Origin: Metallyticus violacea
Taxonomy: Eukaryota > Arthropoda > Insecta > Mantodea > Metallyticidae
Direction: 5' to 3'
Assembly: GCA_030762175.1 (NCBI GenBank)
Contig: CM060830.1
Span: 46,154,001 to 46,218,000, forward strand
Length of the DNA stretch: 64,000 nt
Position numbers and translations under genes: made by a program. The notes under the pieces were generated by a model. It saw nothing but the letters and a program-made list of their open reading frames with translations, was not told the DNA's origin and searched no databases. Below are positions 1 to 12,230 of the stretch, in pieces. The stretch's first letter is position 1. Each line of letters starts with the position of its first letter.

Positions 1-2200
1 ACTAGAGCACGGAGGCGGTCAAACAGACTTGTATAATGTAATAAAACATGAACCCATTGTTACTTGCATTACGTGTATTTTAAATTTTTATCAGGATAAC
101 CAACTCGAGAACTTTAAAGTTATTACAATTGAGAAAATGCTAATATTATCCATTATTTTACACGCAGCCTTAAGAAAATTCGATAATAAAACTCGGCAAA
201 GTGTATTTAAAAAACGAACAGAAGTAGCAACATTAGTGTACTTTTGTCGGAACACGGGTCAATTATGATAAAAGTACGAGAAAAATGGGGATAGATGGCA
301 ACCCTATTTCAAAGAGGAGTTCAGAAACTATTTTACAAACTGTATAATTTTATTCTACATGTAGAATTATAAACAATAATATATTTAGCATTTATTTCTG
401 AAAGCTTACCTTGCCGACCGAAAATATCAAACTATTTTGTACTGACTACCGCAAGTTCCTACAGAAATATCCATCGTGAATTTCGATTCATTCTGAAGCT
501 TATACTTTATATACTGACTAAAAATATTAGGAACCATAAAACGACAACGCTATACACTGGTGCTCGTGGTATAAAAGATTTGACTGGCTCTCAATAAATG
601 ATGTAAGTATGACGATAGCGCAAGGGTGAACAGGACTATATTTCCATTGGAATTGCATTATTTCCTTGCTCTAACTACAGTTTATAAAGCACCTCTTCTT
701 TTGTGGAAGAACCATGCTCGAGCCTCTAAAATGGAATGTCTGAAAGGCATTGCTAAGAAGTTTCAATCCCAAGATAGCATTTGTGTCGCGCACGCGCAGA
801 AAGAAACAGAGAATAGAGTGAAGTTAGTTAATTCCACTTTACTCTCTTAACGGCTCAGTTCCAATACTTGTTACAGGGCTGCCTTGGGTAGTGCCCTTTT
901 ATCGCAAACGGCCAATTCGATTTCCTCTAATGCCAAAGTAGAAGAGAGCAACTAGAGGAGAAGGAGCGAGCCGAGTTCGTAGCCGTCTAGAACACAGAAA
1001 TGGATAAACTTAAGGTGCACGTATTTCGTTGTCTTTTTATCTTGCTCAGAGTGGAAGCTGACTCAGGCTTTTGCAAACCCCACTCTCTTTTGCTACTGAG
1101 TAACCTCATGGGACGCAGATAAAGTATTAATACATTAAATGACAGGAAAGTGTTCAGTGCCAGAAAGGGCGTTTCTTTACACAGCTTCTTGGACTATTAT
1201 TTGAATGTTGTAGATTGTTTTATACAGGGAGTACAAAAATACCGCACAAGAATAATCGGGTGTTAGAAGGCATCCCTCTGACACAACAGGGTTGAAGGTA
1301 TTCCGTTCTATTAATATTTGAGGTATTTGGGAGAATGCAAAAGTAAATTATAATTATAATAATATGGTTCATACCTTGTGATCTATGTTTCTTATGATTA
1401 TCTTTAATATCTTTATTAACATGTATCTGTTTCCATTGAATGTGGTACGGGACCTCAATAATGACCTCTACTTTGTTAAAAACTCATAATCAGTGACTGC
1501 TACAAGGTCAAAAGCGTTCCAGGAAAGAAAAAGTATATTAATAAAGTTAATAAAATAAGTTAACATAGGAAAAGTTCGAGTGGAATTTGTCTACTATTAA
1601 CTCCTGGGCGGCCAATTATTGAATCTAAAAATATATATTTTTCAATGCCACCACTATCAATTCGTACATGTGGAGTACTCTCTCTGTAGCCAGCTTCTAA
1701 GGACAGGACGATTGGAAGCGCAACTACCGATAGAGGGGGACTACTAGCTTGAATATGAGGTCATGCCTTCGTCACACAAGTCCCGCGAGCGCGATGATTG
1801 CTGAAAGAATCATGGGATCTATAACGGTTACAGTTTGGGATTGAAAGTGCCTAATAATTGTTGTGTACCTGCATTTACTAATAATTATGATGGTAGCGAA
1901 CATGTACGAGTGTTTAAATTTCCCCAAAACGAAAGTAGACGCAAAAAAGACTGCGATTTATAGGAAGAACTTCACTCCTGCAGTTAATTCACTGGTAAGC
2001 CCATATTTTAGCTGTAAGAGAATGTTAGGAGCATATTTCAGATAGGTAGATTATTAAATTATTATCATTATTATGGTTTAATGTAATTAAACGATAATAG
2101 GCCCGATGTAATCACCTATAATTTCAGCTTTTTTATTATCAACATAGCATAGATGTAAGAATTTAAGATCTATACCTCAACAGTCCATTATGACTATAAT
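1..2200. other. AT-rich stretch without recognisable gene
   Basis: Only short open frames occur (at most 79 codons), with no family resemblance I can recognise and no SINE, transposase or reverse-transcriptase motif. Probably intergenic or intronic. Confidence 0.6.
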
Positions 2201-2220
2201 AAATTTTCAAACTCCCTACA

Positions 2221-2640
2221 TCTGTATCTCAAGGTGTGATTGTCTGCTCTGTAATAAAGTATTATATTTTAATGCAGATTCTACCTGATTCTTTAAACTT
2301 GTAGGTTATGTATGATAAAAAATAAAGTAGCCTACATTAAACAATTACCCGGTAATTATGACATTTATCTTATTAACTGAATGAAGTAAATTTAAACTCT
2401 ACTAAAAGTATAAAAGCATAGTCTCTACTGTATCTGTATCTCAAAATGTGATAGACTTCTCTTTAATAAAGTATTATAACACAGATGATGCACGATTCTA
2501 TACATATGTGTTTGTAGGTTATGTTGACTGTTATATTAATAAAAATAAATGAATAAAGTAACCTATATTCCAAGATGGTATAAATAATATATTTATCTTA
2601 TTAACTAAAAGTATGAAAACATAGGTTAATTATGCTATTC
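2221..2640. repeat. Two-copy tandem duplication, ~212-bp unit
   Basis: Unit 1 begins at 2221 and unit 2 at 2433; both open with TCTGTATCTCAA. Each unit then carries in the same order AATAAAGTATTATA, a TTGTAGGTTATGT block, an AATAAAGTA(G/A)CCTA block, and a TTTATCTTATTAACT block near its end. The copies have diverged by substitutions and small indels, so the duplication is old. No coding potential is visible. Confidence 0.7.
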
Positions 2641-2649
2641 TAACTTCTA

Positions 2650-4760
2650 TATTTACAAAAAAGATTTCAAAGAAATTAATTTGTGACAACATTCTCTTGC
2701 ACAGATTGGAAAACTATCCAATTTATTACTGAACCTTTGAATCAATACTACTTACATGAAGATGCTATTCCAGAACTACTATTAATTGCCCATCATATAT
2801 TTCTATTTACTGTCCAAAATGAAACATTCCAATAGAGAGAGGGGAAAAGTGCTGTGTTAGAAAGTGAAAATGTTTAGATAAGTGTATAGGAAGCACCATT
2901 TTCAAAATTAGCACGAGTTTATTGATAGGTTGAAATATGTGTAAGTGGGGGAGAAGTGGTGTATTTATATCTTATTTATATACTGAGATTCAGAAGAAAC
3001 TGTGCACAATGTTGTATACTTAATTGATTCTAAAAATCTGAATATTAAGATATTTTTAAGCAGTGTTAAAATTACAATGAAAGAAGTCCCAGAAACTGCA
3101 ACTTCAACACATGCCATTGAATTTATATTGAAAAATGCAGTAATCTTGATAATTGGATGTATTGGTAATAACATTGATTATGCTAGATTTATGTGATAAA
3201 ATTGAATATGAGGGAAACAAAACAAAAATGAATACAAACTTCCTTAAGTCACAGATATTATTGACAAACCAGGGAGAGAAATGCTACAGTTTGCTTTTGA
3301 AACAATGATTTTCTCCTCTATAATATATTTAATTTCTAAAAAAACATGACAATTTTTAAAGAACAATAGCTATTTAATTTAGCTCTATTTTAATATTATA
3401 AAGATCATTGAAGTGTGATGAATATATTCTTAGTTACATAAAAGATAAGAAAAGTTACTTAATTCTTGTGATCTAATTCTAAATTTAATGCTTGATTACA
3501 TATTAAGTCTGGTATAGATGGAATGGCTTTTAACAGCACTGATACTGCAAACGTTGCACATCTATTTATGATATAGAGTATAATGTCCCTTTCGATGATG
3601 CTGTAATATTCTGCCAGTCAATAAAATTGATTATGTTGTATTGTTTTTCTGCATCGTATAAAGTGTTATTGAGATTAGAGGATATGAGATTTAAACCCAA
3701 AGCATAATGCAGATAACAACAGAATTAATAGGCAAGCAATTACTAATTTTGCAAACCCACCACAAGAGAGTATTGTTTATCAAAATTGCAGAGAAAACTC
3801 ATGTCCATTATTTTCCTTACATGACTTTTTAAATGCACAAGAAACAATTGACTCAATTTAAAGATTGAACGTTTAACATTTTGCTATCCTGATTTTGATG
3901 ATCAACTTGCTCTTTTGCTGCGCTTAAGACATTGTTTAGCATTGAGAGATATAACATTTATAAGTTTGGTTAAGGTTTATCAGTTAAAGCACTGTGGCCA
4001 TCTTCATTTGAACAGCTAAATGTTAAACAAGTCATACACTTTTTGATGAGTGTATAACAAACAGTTTTCTAAAATTGGGCCAAGTATTCTATCATTAAAT
4101 ATCAGGACGCTGTTAAGCATTATAAACATTATTAGCATTTGGTGATCTATTACTATGAATGTGAAGACACCAGTGAAAGGATGTCGACTTAATAATGAAA
4201 TGCAGAAACCCCTGACTGAATAACTTCTTACAGAATTTTCTTATTTGGCTTGACAAATGCCATTTTGATATGAATGGTAAACTGACTAAGGAAACTCATG
4301 CTGCTCTTAGTTTAACAACATATACCATTTACAAATGTGTCAATGAACTGAGAATATTCTACATTTACCTAGCAAATTTCAGACAGACATTTTGGAATCA
4401 AGGTTTAGTTTGTATCGATAACTGGCAGGCTCATAATATAATCATTCTATTAGACAGATGTTTGAGGCAGAAAAAAATCTTAGGTTACAAAATACTTAAT
4501 CACTGACTCTTACTTCTGGCTCACTGTGTAAAAAAGATGACAATTGAAAATATTTCAGAGGGAGAGGCTGTAATACCCATTCTTTCGAAGAAGCAAGTAA
4601 AAGAGTCAGGTTGATGTGAATGTTACTGCAGATGACATTGATACAGTATGTTCTAATTTGCCTGTAATTACATTGCTATCATGTTTTGAAAGGAATCAAG
4701 TGTCAAGATTTAGAGATTTTCTAACTTTAGATAAGGAAATGGCATGTGGTTCAAAATAAA
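2650..4760 (+). other. Possible decayed coding region, family not identified
   Basis: The plus strand contains a run of short open stretches in changing frames, for example 3002-3196 and 4270-4506, separated by stops. Composition is less purely AT-simple than the flanks. One stretch near 3995-4060 reads like WPSSFEQLNVKQ and could be from a dead DNA transposon of P-element/THAP9 type, but I could not find catalytic residues or termini. Treat as an unassigned relic, or as chance. Confidence 0.2.
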
Positions 4761-4764
4761 ATTA

Positions 4765-6340
4765 ATTGTGGAATTGATAGAGATAAATTATGTTTTCCTC
4801 ATAAAATTCCAATATCACTTGTAATTTTCACATTTATAGTTATGAGCAAGTAATTGGAAATGGAAAAAAATAACAATTTTTAAAACTAGAAAATGAAAGA
4901 TGTGAAGCATTTAGGTTAATTTCAGATAAAGCCTCCTTACATGATGACTTTGAAATTGATAGTCCATTACACACCAGTCATCGATACCTGAAATAAGATA
5001 ATTTGGACTTTTATAATTATAATGTTGAATAATTGCTGAAGGATGAGGAATAATGTAGAACAGTGCTCTAAAAGTAACAAAAGAAAACTAAGTACTTTAA
5101 ATAAAACTTAAAAAAAATAAATAAATGTTATATTTTTCATTAAAAGATCACACAAATTTATATTATAGATTCTCTTTTATACTTTTAAGTATAATTAAAT
5201 TAATTTTAATAATATCAATATATAGACATTCAAAATCCTGCCAATTTTTTCAGGTAATTATTTACACAATATAATCATTAAATTACTTATTTAAAGGGAT
5301 ATAATGCATATGGTGTCATATAATCTTAGGAATTTGTTACACATTCATTAAAATATAATGACTTAATAACATTAGAATTAAATCTTGTGTTCCATCATGT
5401 ATATCATATTGAGTTTAAGGCATAATTTTATATAATCCTATGAATCTATTAAACAACAGTTAAAATTTTTTCATTTAAAATAACAGAATTATGCTTGTTT
5501 TCTAAAGTATATAATGGTACATGGTCCAAAAAACATGATACAGTGCCTTTAAGATGTTTTGGATTAAAATAAAATTAGGATTAAGTATTATGTTCCATAA
5601 CATGTTTCACCCTTATGCAATACATTTTGTACTGTTGTCATGGCACTAGCAATTTTAAATGCATTAGATCATAAATAATAATTTTGCTCATAAAATTGTG
5701 TATTATGTGTTTATTTTCTTTAAATTATCTTAATTTTTATTTCCCTATGTAAAACGTATTTTGTTGCTTATAAGAAATAATTAAGCAGACATTACTGAAA
5801 TTCAATAGCTATTGTTTTTATTGCTAATGCTGATTGATATTATTTTGGAACCCGTTCTTCTTATTAACATCAATAATTAAACGAGTATTATATTAAACAG
5901 TTACAAATTAAGCTGTATTTAGAAATATAGGAGCAGAGGGAGAAACTGCGTCTCTGTAAGTCATTAAGGAGGACACGAAAATTAATCTTAAATCTACAAA
6001 AGATTAACGTTCTCCAAATTGCATTATTTTAAAAAAGAATACGTTTTAACATCATCCTCGGCATTTAAAACTAAACACTGTACTAATTACTAAATAAATT
6101 CTGAATTGACTGTACCATCACCATACTCCTGGCTCCGCCCGCTCTGAGTGGCGTCACAGCGAATCCTGCAGACCTTCTCTATCGGCTGTTATGCTGGAAG
6201 GAGTTTACGTTATCTCAAAGATAGCTGCCGGGGTGGGAGGGAGTGATAAATAATAATTTGGCGGAAGGAGTGCAGGCGTAGACTAGATACCAAATATGAA
6301 GTATCTTTCCTATATAACGACCTTACTTTGTTTATAGTAG
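4765..6340. other. AT-rich stretch without recognisable gene
   Basis: Very AT-rich and full of stops in all frames. A more GC-rich patch at about 6125-6290 stands out but carries no motif I can name. Confidence 0.55.
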
Positions 6341-6522
6341 TAGTTCTGGGGTGTTCTAAAAGTTCTCCGTCTGACTCAGAGGTGTCATGATGACCAAATT
6401 ACTATGATAGTTGTCAAGGTATCATTCTTTAGATGACGCGCTGTAAAGTTTCAGACGTCTTAAGCGTAGTCACTTGTTTGTGATGATCGTGTAAACAAAC
6501 TAATGTTAACATGTTCTACAAA

Positions 6523-7628
6523 ATGAATAAAACTGAAATACCAACTGTGATAAAGTACTTCGTTTTGAAGGATTTAACCCCAACAAAAATACAAAAAGGA
6601 GCTAAATTCCATATTATCATTATTTTTTGACGGTTAATAAGTGGGATGCTGAATTTAAGCATGGTCGTACTTCCATTTAAGATGATGAGCGATCAGGGCA
6701 TCCCAAAACTGCACAAGGCCGACGAGTTTGTGACAAAAATTCACAATATGCCGTACTCAATGACCGCCAATTGAAAGTACGCGAGTTGACTGACATTGCA
6801 AAGACCTCTTGTCCACTACACTTTACACGAAGTTTTGGATTTTTTTTTTTGAATGGTGTTTAACGCCCGTTTTTACTACTGAAGCATCACAAGCGATGCA
6901 CACTGATGATACATGAGAAGAAATGAAAAATTGGGAAAGGATATTTTTAAGAAAGGAAGCGTTCCAGGCCTAAGTTTAGGGTACCTCCCCGGCATTTGCC
7001 ATTTATGAGGACTGAGGAAAACCTGGAAAAAACCATAGTCCGGGAGGACGGTCCTGGTGGGGTTCGAATACCAGACTCCCGCTCATGAGTTCGCGCCTTA
7101 ACGACCTCGGCCACCCGTGGCGGTGGTTTTGGAGATGAGAAATCTTTTAGCTCGATGGGTGCCGCGTTTGTTAACAATGCAACTAAAAGGCATTCAAATG
7201 AACATTTTGTAGGAATGTTTAAACGCGTTCCAGTAAATTCTTCGATGTTTCATAACATCAGATTAAACCATGGACATCACTACACGCAAGATACGAAGGA
7301 GCCGTTCAAACAGGTGAAAATGTACCAAAGAAAGCAAAAACGTTTCCGTCTGCAGGAAAAGCCATGGCTACGGTTTTCTAGATTCTCAGGGTCTGGTATA
7401 CCTTCAGAAGGACAGAACCAGGCACCAGGGAATTTTAAGCTTCTCTAATGGACCAACTGAAGGATGCTATTCAAGCTAAACGTCAACACCTGAGAAAGAA
7501 ACTTCTCTTTCATTAGGATAATGCGGCTTCACACGTCTGGGATTATTGCTGCGAAATTGCATGACCTTTGCCTCCAAGTGCTTCCACATCCGGCATATTC
7601 GCCGGATTTGACTCCCAGCGATTTCTGA
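6523..7628 (+). pseudogene. Mariner transposase pseudogene, DD34D type
   Basis: Mariner transposases bind terminal inverted repeats through paired helix-turn-helix domains and cut DNA with a DD34D triad. Here an ATG at 6523 starts MNKTEIPTVIKYFVLKDLTP, the first helix-turn-helix. A block around 6650-6820 reads (in shifting frames) FKHGRTS, DDERSGHPKTA and LNDRQLKVRELTDIA. After the SINE comes LLARWVPRLL at 7146. The first catalytic Asp codon survives at 7261, directly followed by a stop and a frameshift. The second lies at 7517 in FH-stop-DNAASH and the third at 7620 in DLTPSDF. The second-to-third spacing is 103 bases against the 105 expected for DD34D, a net 2-base loss. Clearly non-functional. 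Confidence 0.88.
6840..7125 (-). mobile_element. SINE A copy inserted in the mariner
   Basis: tRNA-derived SINE read on the minus strand. The head near 7123-7050 has an A-box-like TGGCCGAGGTCGTTAAGGCG and a B-box-like GGTTCGAA, resembling the long variable-arm Leu/Ser class. The body carries the AGGTTTTCCTCAGTCCTC core and the far end is T-rich on the plus strand (A-rich tail on the element). An 8-bp target duplication GTTTTGGA flanks it at 6832-6839 and 7126-7133. It has no coding capacity; mobility would depend on a LINE in trans. Confidence 0.9.
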
Positions 7629-7699
7629 ACAAATGACTGGTGTGAAATGACGAGGTTGAAGCCGAGACAGATGGATATTTTTACAGTTGGACAAATTTT

Positions 7700-8035
7700 A
7701 TTTTACTGAGTGTATTACAATATTGGAAAATCGTTGAATTAAATGTTGGAAGGAAAAAAAAAAGAACAAAAACATTCCTCTTAAATCTTGAGTTTTCTTG
7801 GCCAGGTCGATAAATTTTAGAACCCCCCTCGTAGCAGCAGATTTATTGCTCAATCATTACAAACTTATTCGTTACAATATCGTTCATATGGGTCTTTTGA
7901 CCGTGCACACTATTTATTACGCAATAATTTGCACTTCAAATCAAATACATTTAAATTATCATCACATATGCGCAAACACATGAAAGTGGGCGCGCACATA
8001 TATTCACAAAGGAGAATATTTATTTTAGTGACAAG
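7700..8035. other. No recognisable feature
   Basis: AT-rich sequence with an A run near 7755. Nothing supportable. Confidence 0.5.
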
Positions 8036-8255
8036 AGTCCAATAGAATACAATAAAACTTTAACAGGAGCACCGGTACGTGCTTTTATAATACACTAGAT
8101 CTATTCATTAAATACAAAATATTCACAATAAACTATAAAACAAACATATATTAAACAATAAAATAAAAAATGAATAAATTTAAAACAATTTAAAACGTTT
8201 AAAAATACATTTACAGAAAAAATATAAAGAAGCCACGTTAGGAATGACACACCTC
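8036..8255 (+). repeat. A-rich dispersed repeat R, copy 1
   Basis: Matches 61150-61365 in the same orientation. Shared blocks in order: AATACAATAAAACT, ACAGG(A/C)GC, TTATAATACACTAG, TTCACAATAAACTA, AAAATATAAA and a closing TTAGGAATGA(C/T)ACACC. The element is unnamed. It could be the 3' end of a retroelement lying on the minus strand, since the plus strand is A-rich and a 94-codon minus frame (8267-8551) abuts it, but that frame runs into the next SINE and is not convincing. Confidence 0.65.
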
Positions 8256-8482
8256 CTCCACTGTTATCAGTTTTTTTTAGACCTAAGCTGTCTACCTATC
8301 TCTCCTCTCCTTCCTTGCCTGCAAGCAGTTCTCAACATGACCATCTCACTCTGTTCGATCTCATAGAGGAGAGTTGTAAGTACTTCCCCCCCCCATTCTT
8401 TCGTGTCTTTACATTCAGCCAGTACATATGTCCTTGATTCCCCCTTATATATATTCACTTGTTCACTCAGACCATGCACATA

Positions 8483-8741
8483 GCCACGGGTGGCCGAGGC
8501 TGTTAAGGCGGGGACTCGTGAGCGGCAGGTCTGGGGTTCGATTCCCGCCAAAACCCTCTTTCATAACTTACGTTTTTTCCAGGTTTTCCTCAGTCCTCAT
8601 AAATGACAAATGCCGGGCAGGTATCCTAAACTTAGGCCTTAAACGCTTCCTTCTTTAAAAAAAATCCTTTTCCATTTATCATTTTATCTCTTATAACATC
8701 ACCGCCTCTAATGCCTCGGCAGTAAAAACCGGTGTTAAACA
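8483..8741 (+). mobile_element. SINE A copy, plus strand
   Basis: The only well-formed SINE A copy on the plus strand. The head starts GCCACGGGTGGCCGAGGC, with A-box-like TGGCCGAGGCTGTTAAGGCG and B-box GGGTTCGATTCCC near 8535. Body core TTTTTTCCAGGTTTTCCTCA lies at 8573-8592, followed by AATGCCGGGCAGGT and the family's 3' end GGTGTTAAACAC at 8730-8741. No clear target duplication was found. Confidence 0.88.
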
Positions 8742-9904
8742 CTAACAAGAGAAAGAGATCATGTACAGGTATATTTATACTTAAGAGCCCGCCTACTCGT
8801 TCCTAATTTCATGCACTTTGCAAATAAAAGAACCAAGCTTTGGCTAGTTGGTTTCCTGTGCTAACAGATCCCAACATGCTAACCTATCCAGTTCTACTAA
8901 GCAAACAAAGCTCCTAGCGCAGTCAATTTTTGTTTATAACAAAGTTACAAGGCTAACTATATATCAGCACGCCTTCTTGTTGAAAATGCGAAATATTTTA
9001 ATGAAATAAAACAATATGCAAGAGAAATGTATTTGATATTTTAAAGTTGTAACGATGATTTGTTCATGGTTTGGCTTGCAACACTAAACACTGTAGTATT
9101 AAGCAACTATCTCTGTCAGTTATTTCCTTTTGTGTATGCAGAGGGAAGGGAAACGTGATACTGCGGCAAAGTTTCCGTCAAGGGCGCGGAGAAGGGATGC
9201 TGGCCATCATAAGAGAAGGGTCCGGCCATCGACAAAAACAAAACCTCCCTTCTTGTAATTGCTATCTGCGTTTATGACCCTTCACGACCCAACCACCCTT
9301 TCTCGCAGATGTATGTACATAACCCTAATTAACGAATAACAAAGGCAAGGCAAGCTAACTTCTAGTGATGAAGCAGATAAGTCACAAATTTACCCTCCCA
9401 CCTCATCGTTCCCTCGCCAAGCCTGCTTGTTTCAAAATAAATTCATTGGAGACGCGTGAGCCTGCTCAAGGAAGCTAAATTTTACTGGGGGCACGAAAAT
9501 ACACGCAAGAATTACGTAGCTCTATGGTAGAAAACATTTTTTTAAATTTTTGGGTGCTGTTTTCGGTTTAAATATTAAAACACTTCCATTAACTACTATT
9601 TTAAAGAAATTCAAACCTTACATTTCAATATCTGAAGAATCACGAGGCAAAAATGTAAGTTATTTTATCAAAAAAATAAAGCATTTATATACCTAATAGA
9701 AGATGTAAATTTGTATGGATATTCCTGGATTTTTTCTGAAAACTTTTTCTTTTTATTTTGAATTTCACATTCTGGGCGTATCCTAGGCAATACATTTTAA
9801 TTTTTATTCTATTTGCATCGTAAATCTCTGTACTTGTTCACAACAATGAAAGAGCTTTAACTTATTATGGTACATTTTGCCCCTTATAGTCCCTATTTAT
9901 GTCC
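8742..9904. other. No recognisable gene
   Basis: A GC-richer patch at 9140-9300 contains a 68-codon open frame (9071-9277) of no recognisable family. The rest is AT-rich. Confidence 0.5.
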
Positions 9905-10181
9905 AGTTTTTTTTAATAGTGTTTAACGCCCGTTTTTACTACTGAGGCACCACAGGCGGTGACACTGATGATAACGAGATGAAATGAATTGGGAAAGGAT
10001 TTTTTCAAGGAAGGAAACATTCCAAGCCTAAGTTTAGAGTACTTTCTCGGCATTTGCCATTAATGAGGACTGAGGAAAACCTAAAAAAAACTCAGTCAGG
10101 GAGGACGGTCCTGACGGGGTTCGAACCCCAGACCTCTCGCTCATGAGTCCGCGCCTTAACTACCTCGGCCACCCGTGGCGG
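9905..10181 (-). mobile_element. SINE A copy
   Basis: Full-length family A SINE on the minus strand. The 3' end TTTAATAGTGTTTAACGCCCG (minus-strand tail) is at 9911 and the tRNA-like head ends GGCCACCCGTGGCGG at 10181. B-box (complement of GGGTTCGAACCCC) is near 10118-10130. Base changes and small deletions relative to the other copies show moderate age. Confidence 0.88.
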
Positions 10182-11735
10182 TTTTATGCCTCGTTAAAGA
10201 AGTCCTTTGTATCAGGTGTTCCGTCATAAATAATGTAGATTTCTAAACGTGCAAATTAAAAAGATACCAAGGTTTCACCTTCCTTTGGGTTTATACTGTA
10301 ATACTATTTTAAAAAGTATGTTACTTGCCATTCTCTCTATATGTTTCCAACATTTCCTGTATTTATTTATCTTCTTAACTGTTAATTCCTATCCGAGGTC
10401 AGAATTGAGCTTTTTTTTTTTTTTTTTTTTTTTAACGTAATTTATGTATCCAGGTATTGATCTAAATTTTTTCCTATCCGATAACAGTAGTCTGAAATTG
10501 TATTTTTTGGTTACTGTTCGTGTTTGTGGTCCGTATGTACTCGTATATGTAACTATGCATGGTATTGCCATGTATACATGTACAGTTTTACTCGGAATCT
10601 TTGCGGATTTTATTTTTATATGTTCATTTTAAAGTTTTTATGTAATAAAATAAATTTGTTTTATCGCTTACGTCTGATTCACCGTTGCATTCTATATATT
10701 TAATATGTGGTATTTGTTCAATAATAATACTATCAAAATACTTTAATCACATTATTTTTTAAACAAACTTCACTTCACCCATCTCCTAAAATCAAATAAA
10801 CGTTATTTAACATCTGATCTTTCGACCTATGCACTACCTATGAGCTCTGACCTTAGGTATGAAAAGATCACATCTTATTACGAAAAAAATACGAATTCAT
10901 CATGCACGTTATCTGAATCTGTACAGCGGGCATTTACAGTCCTAAAATTCTAAAACCCTTTGTTCTTAATGCAGGAAACTGATTGATGTTTTTTTTAACG
11001 AACATTTTGCGTTTTGTGCATTGTTGTGCTGAAAGCAGTGGGAATTCCAAGTATTTGTTTGTATAACGTGAAACGGGAAATCATCTGCGTGTCATTTGCA
11101 TATTTTATCGATTTACACCACATACATGATTTGAGCATTGCTGAACAAATAAACATAAAGACCTCGTACAAAACTCTCTCGTGTTGGGCATGGCGTAGAA
11201 TTTGTCGTCGCTTGGTAGAACTTAACGTTACATTTCACCTTGGGAATTACCAGGAACATAGGTGACAACAAACACCGTGCAAATACCTGTACAATTCAAT
11301 TGGGATTATGTCACGATGATTTTAAGTCTGGGCTTGAAAAGTACTAACTTTTAATACTTAAATTCATTAGAGTAAGATATTTTCTAGGTAACATTCTTTA
11401 TTAATTGATGGCTAGAAAGATACTTGTTGAAACTAGAAAATGTTATGAATAATCCACCTTATATAAATATTTTCTACATATATGCCCCCTTTCTGTCAGA
11501 TTATTCTAAAATTAGTTCAAAGTTTCCAATGACCATAACTTTGAAAATATTTAGATAGAAATGAAATTTTATTATAACAAGAATAACCAGAAAAAGTCAA
11601 ATATGACCGTCTATGTGTTGTGAAGAAATTGTCGTTCTTATGTTGCATTATTAGTGCAGCACTCCTATAAATGTTATCAATGGCATTCAATATATCTCGG
11701 TTATTTCAGTTCCTCGCTAAGAAATATCCTTTGTT
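10182..11735. other. No recognisable gene; contains a T23 run
   Basis: AT-rich sequence. A run of 23 T occupies 10411-10433. Short open frames such as 11014-11265 show no recognisable family. Confidence 0.5.
10411..10433. repeat. Poly-T tract (23 T)
   Basis: Uninterrupted T23. No SINE or LINE body abuts it, so a retroposon tail is not supported. Confidence 0.95.
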
Positions 11736-11739
11736 GAGG

Positions 11740-12230
11740 CATATACAAAATTTTGTTGTGAAAAAACAAATATTGGTGTCGCTAGAGAGAATTTTAAATT
11801 TTGTGTTTCAGAGAACTCCCATTCCCAATGCCCTGATTTCCACAATTTTCAGAAAATATTTTTCTTATTTTATTTAAATGGTATATAGCGAGTTTCGTTA
11901 CGAAAAAAATTAAGTGCCATTAGAGGGATTTTTAGATTTTGGGTTTCAGATAAACCCCCCATCCTAATAATCTGATTTCGCTGATTTTCGGAAAATATTT
12001 TTATTAATTTATTTTAATGGCATATACAGAGTTTAGGTGAGAGAAAGCAAATATAGTAGACTATATAGCAATTTTTAAAATTTCGCTGTAGGTTAACCCC
12101 CACCTTCAATGGCCCAATTTTGCTGGTTAAGTATTGAATGAGTCGCTTGTTAATTGATGGTTATTTGCCGAGTTTCATTAAGATAAAACAAACATTGCGG
12201 CCACTAAAGCGTTAACACACACATTTTCGG
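11740..12230 (+). repeat. Satellite-like array, ~140-bp monomer, forward
   Basis: Anchors of the CATATAC...GAGTTT type fall at 11740, 11881, 12021 and 12161, giving steps of 141, 140 and 140 bp. Each monomer holds a variable (G/C)GCTAAAGCGA-like motif, a TTTTAAATTTTGGGTTTC block, a pyrimidine-rich ACCCCC patch, a CTGATTTC(G/C)CTGATTTTC-like block and TATTTTATTTAAATGG. The last unit has a distinctive edge variant near 12118-12165 containing GCTGGTTAAGTATTGAATGA. The same repeat, including this edge, occurs reversed at 38.8-39.6 kb. Confidence 0.85.

Larger units (their letters stand above)
6347..7697 (+). mobile_element. Dead mariner (Tc1/mariner) element split by a SINE
   Basis: The start near 6347 (GGTGTTCTAAAAGTTCTCC) resembles a mariner terminal repeat, but I found no matching right terminus, so both ends are approximate. 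Inside is a mariner transposase pseudogene (6523-7628). A SINE A copy (6840-7125) lies between the DNA-binding half and the catalytic half; removing it rejoins the mariner reading ...LHEVLEMRNLLARWVPRLL. The copy carries several stops and frameshifts and is inactive. Confidence 0.85.

Noticed and set aside
7155..7448. 97-codon plus frame
   Set aside because: Part is a shifted frame of the mariner transposase pseudogene; not a separate gene.
8267..8551. 94-codon minus frame
   Set aside because: Its N-terminal third is the complement of the SINE A head. Nothing supports a product for the rest.
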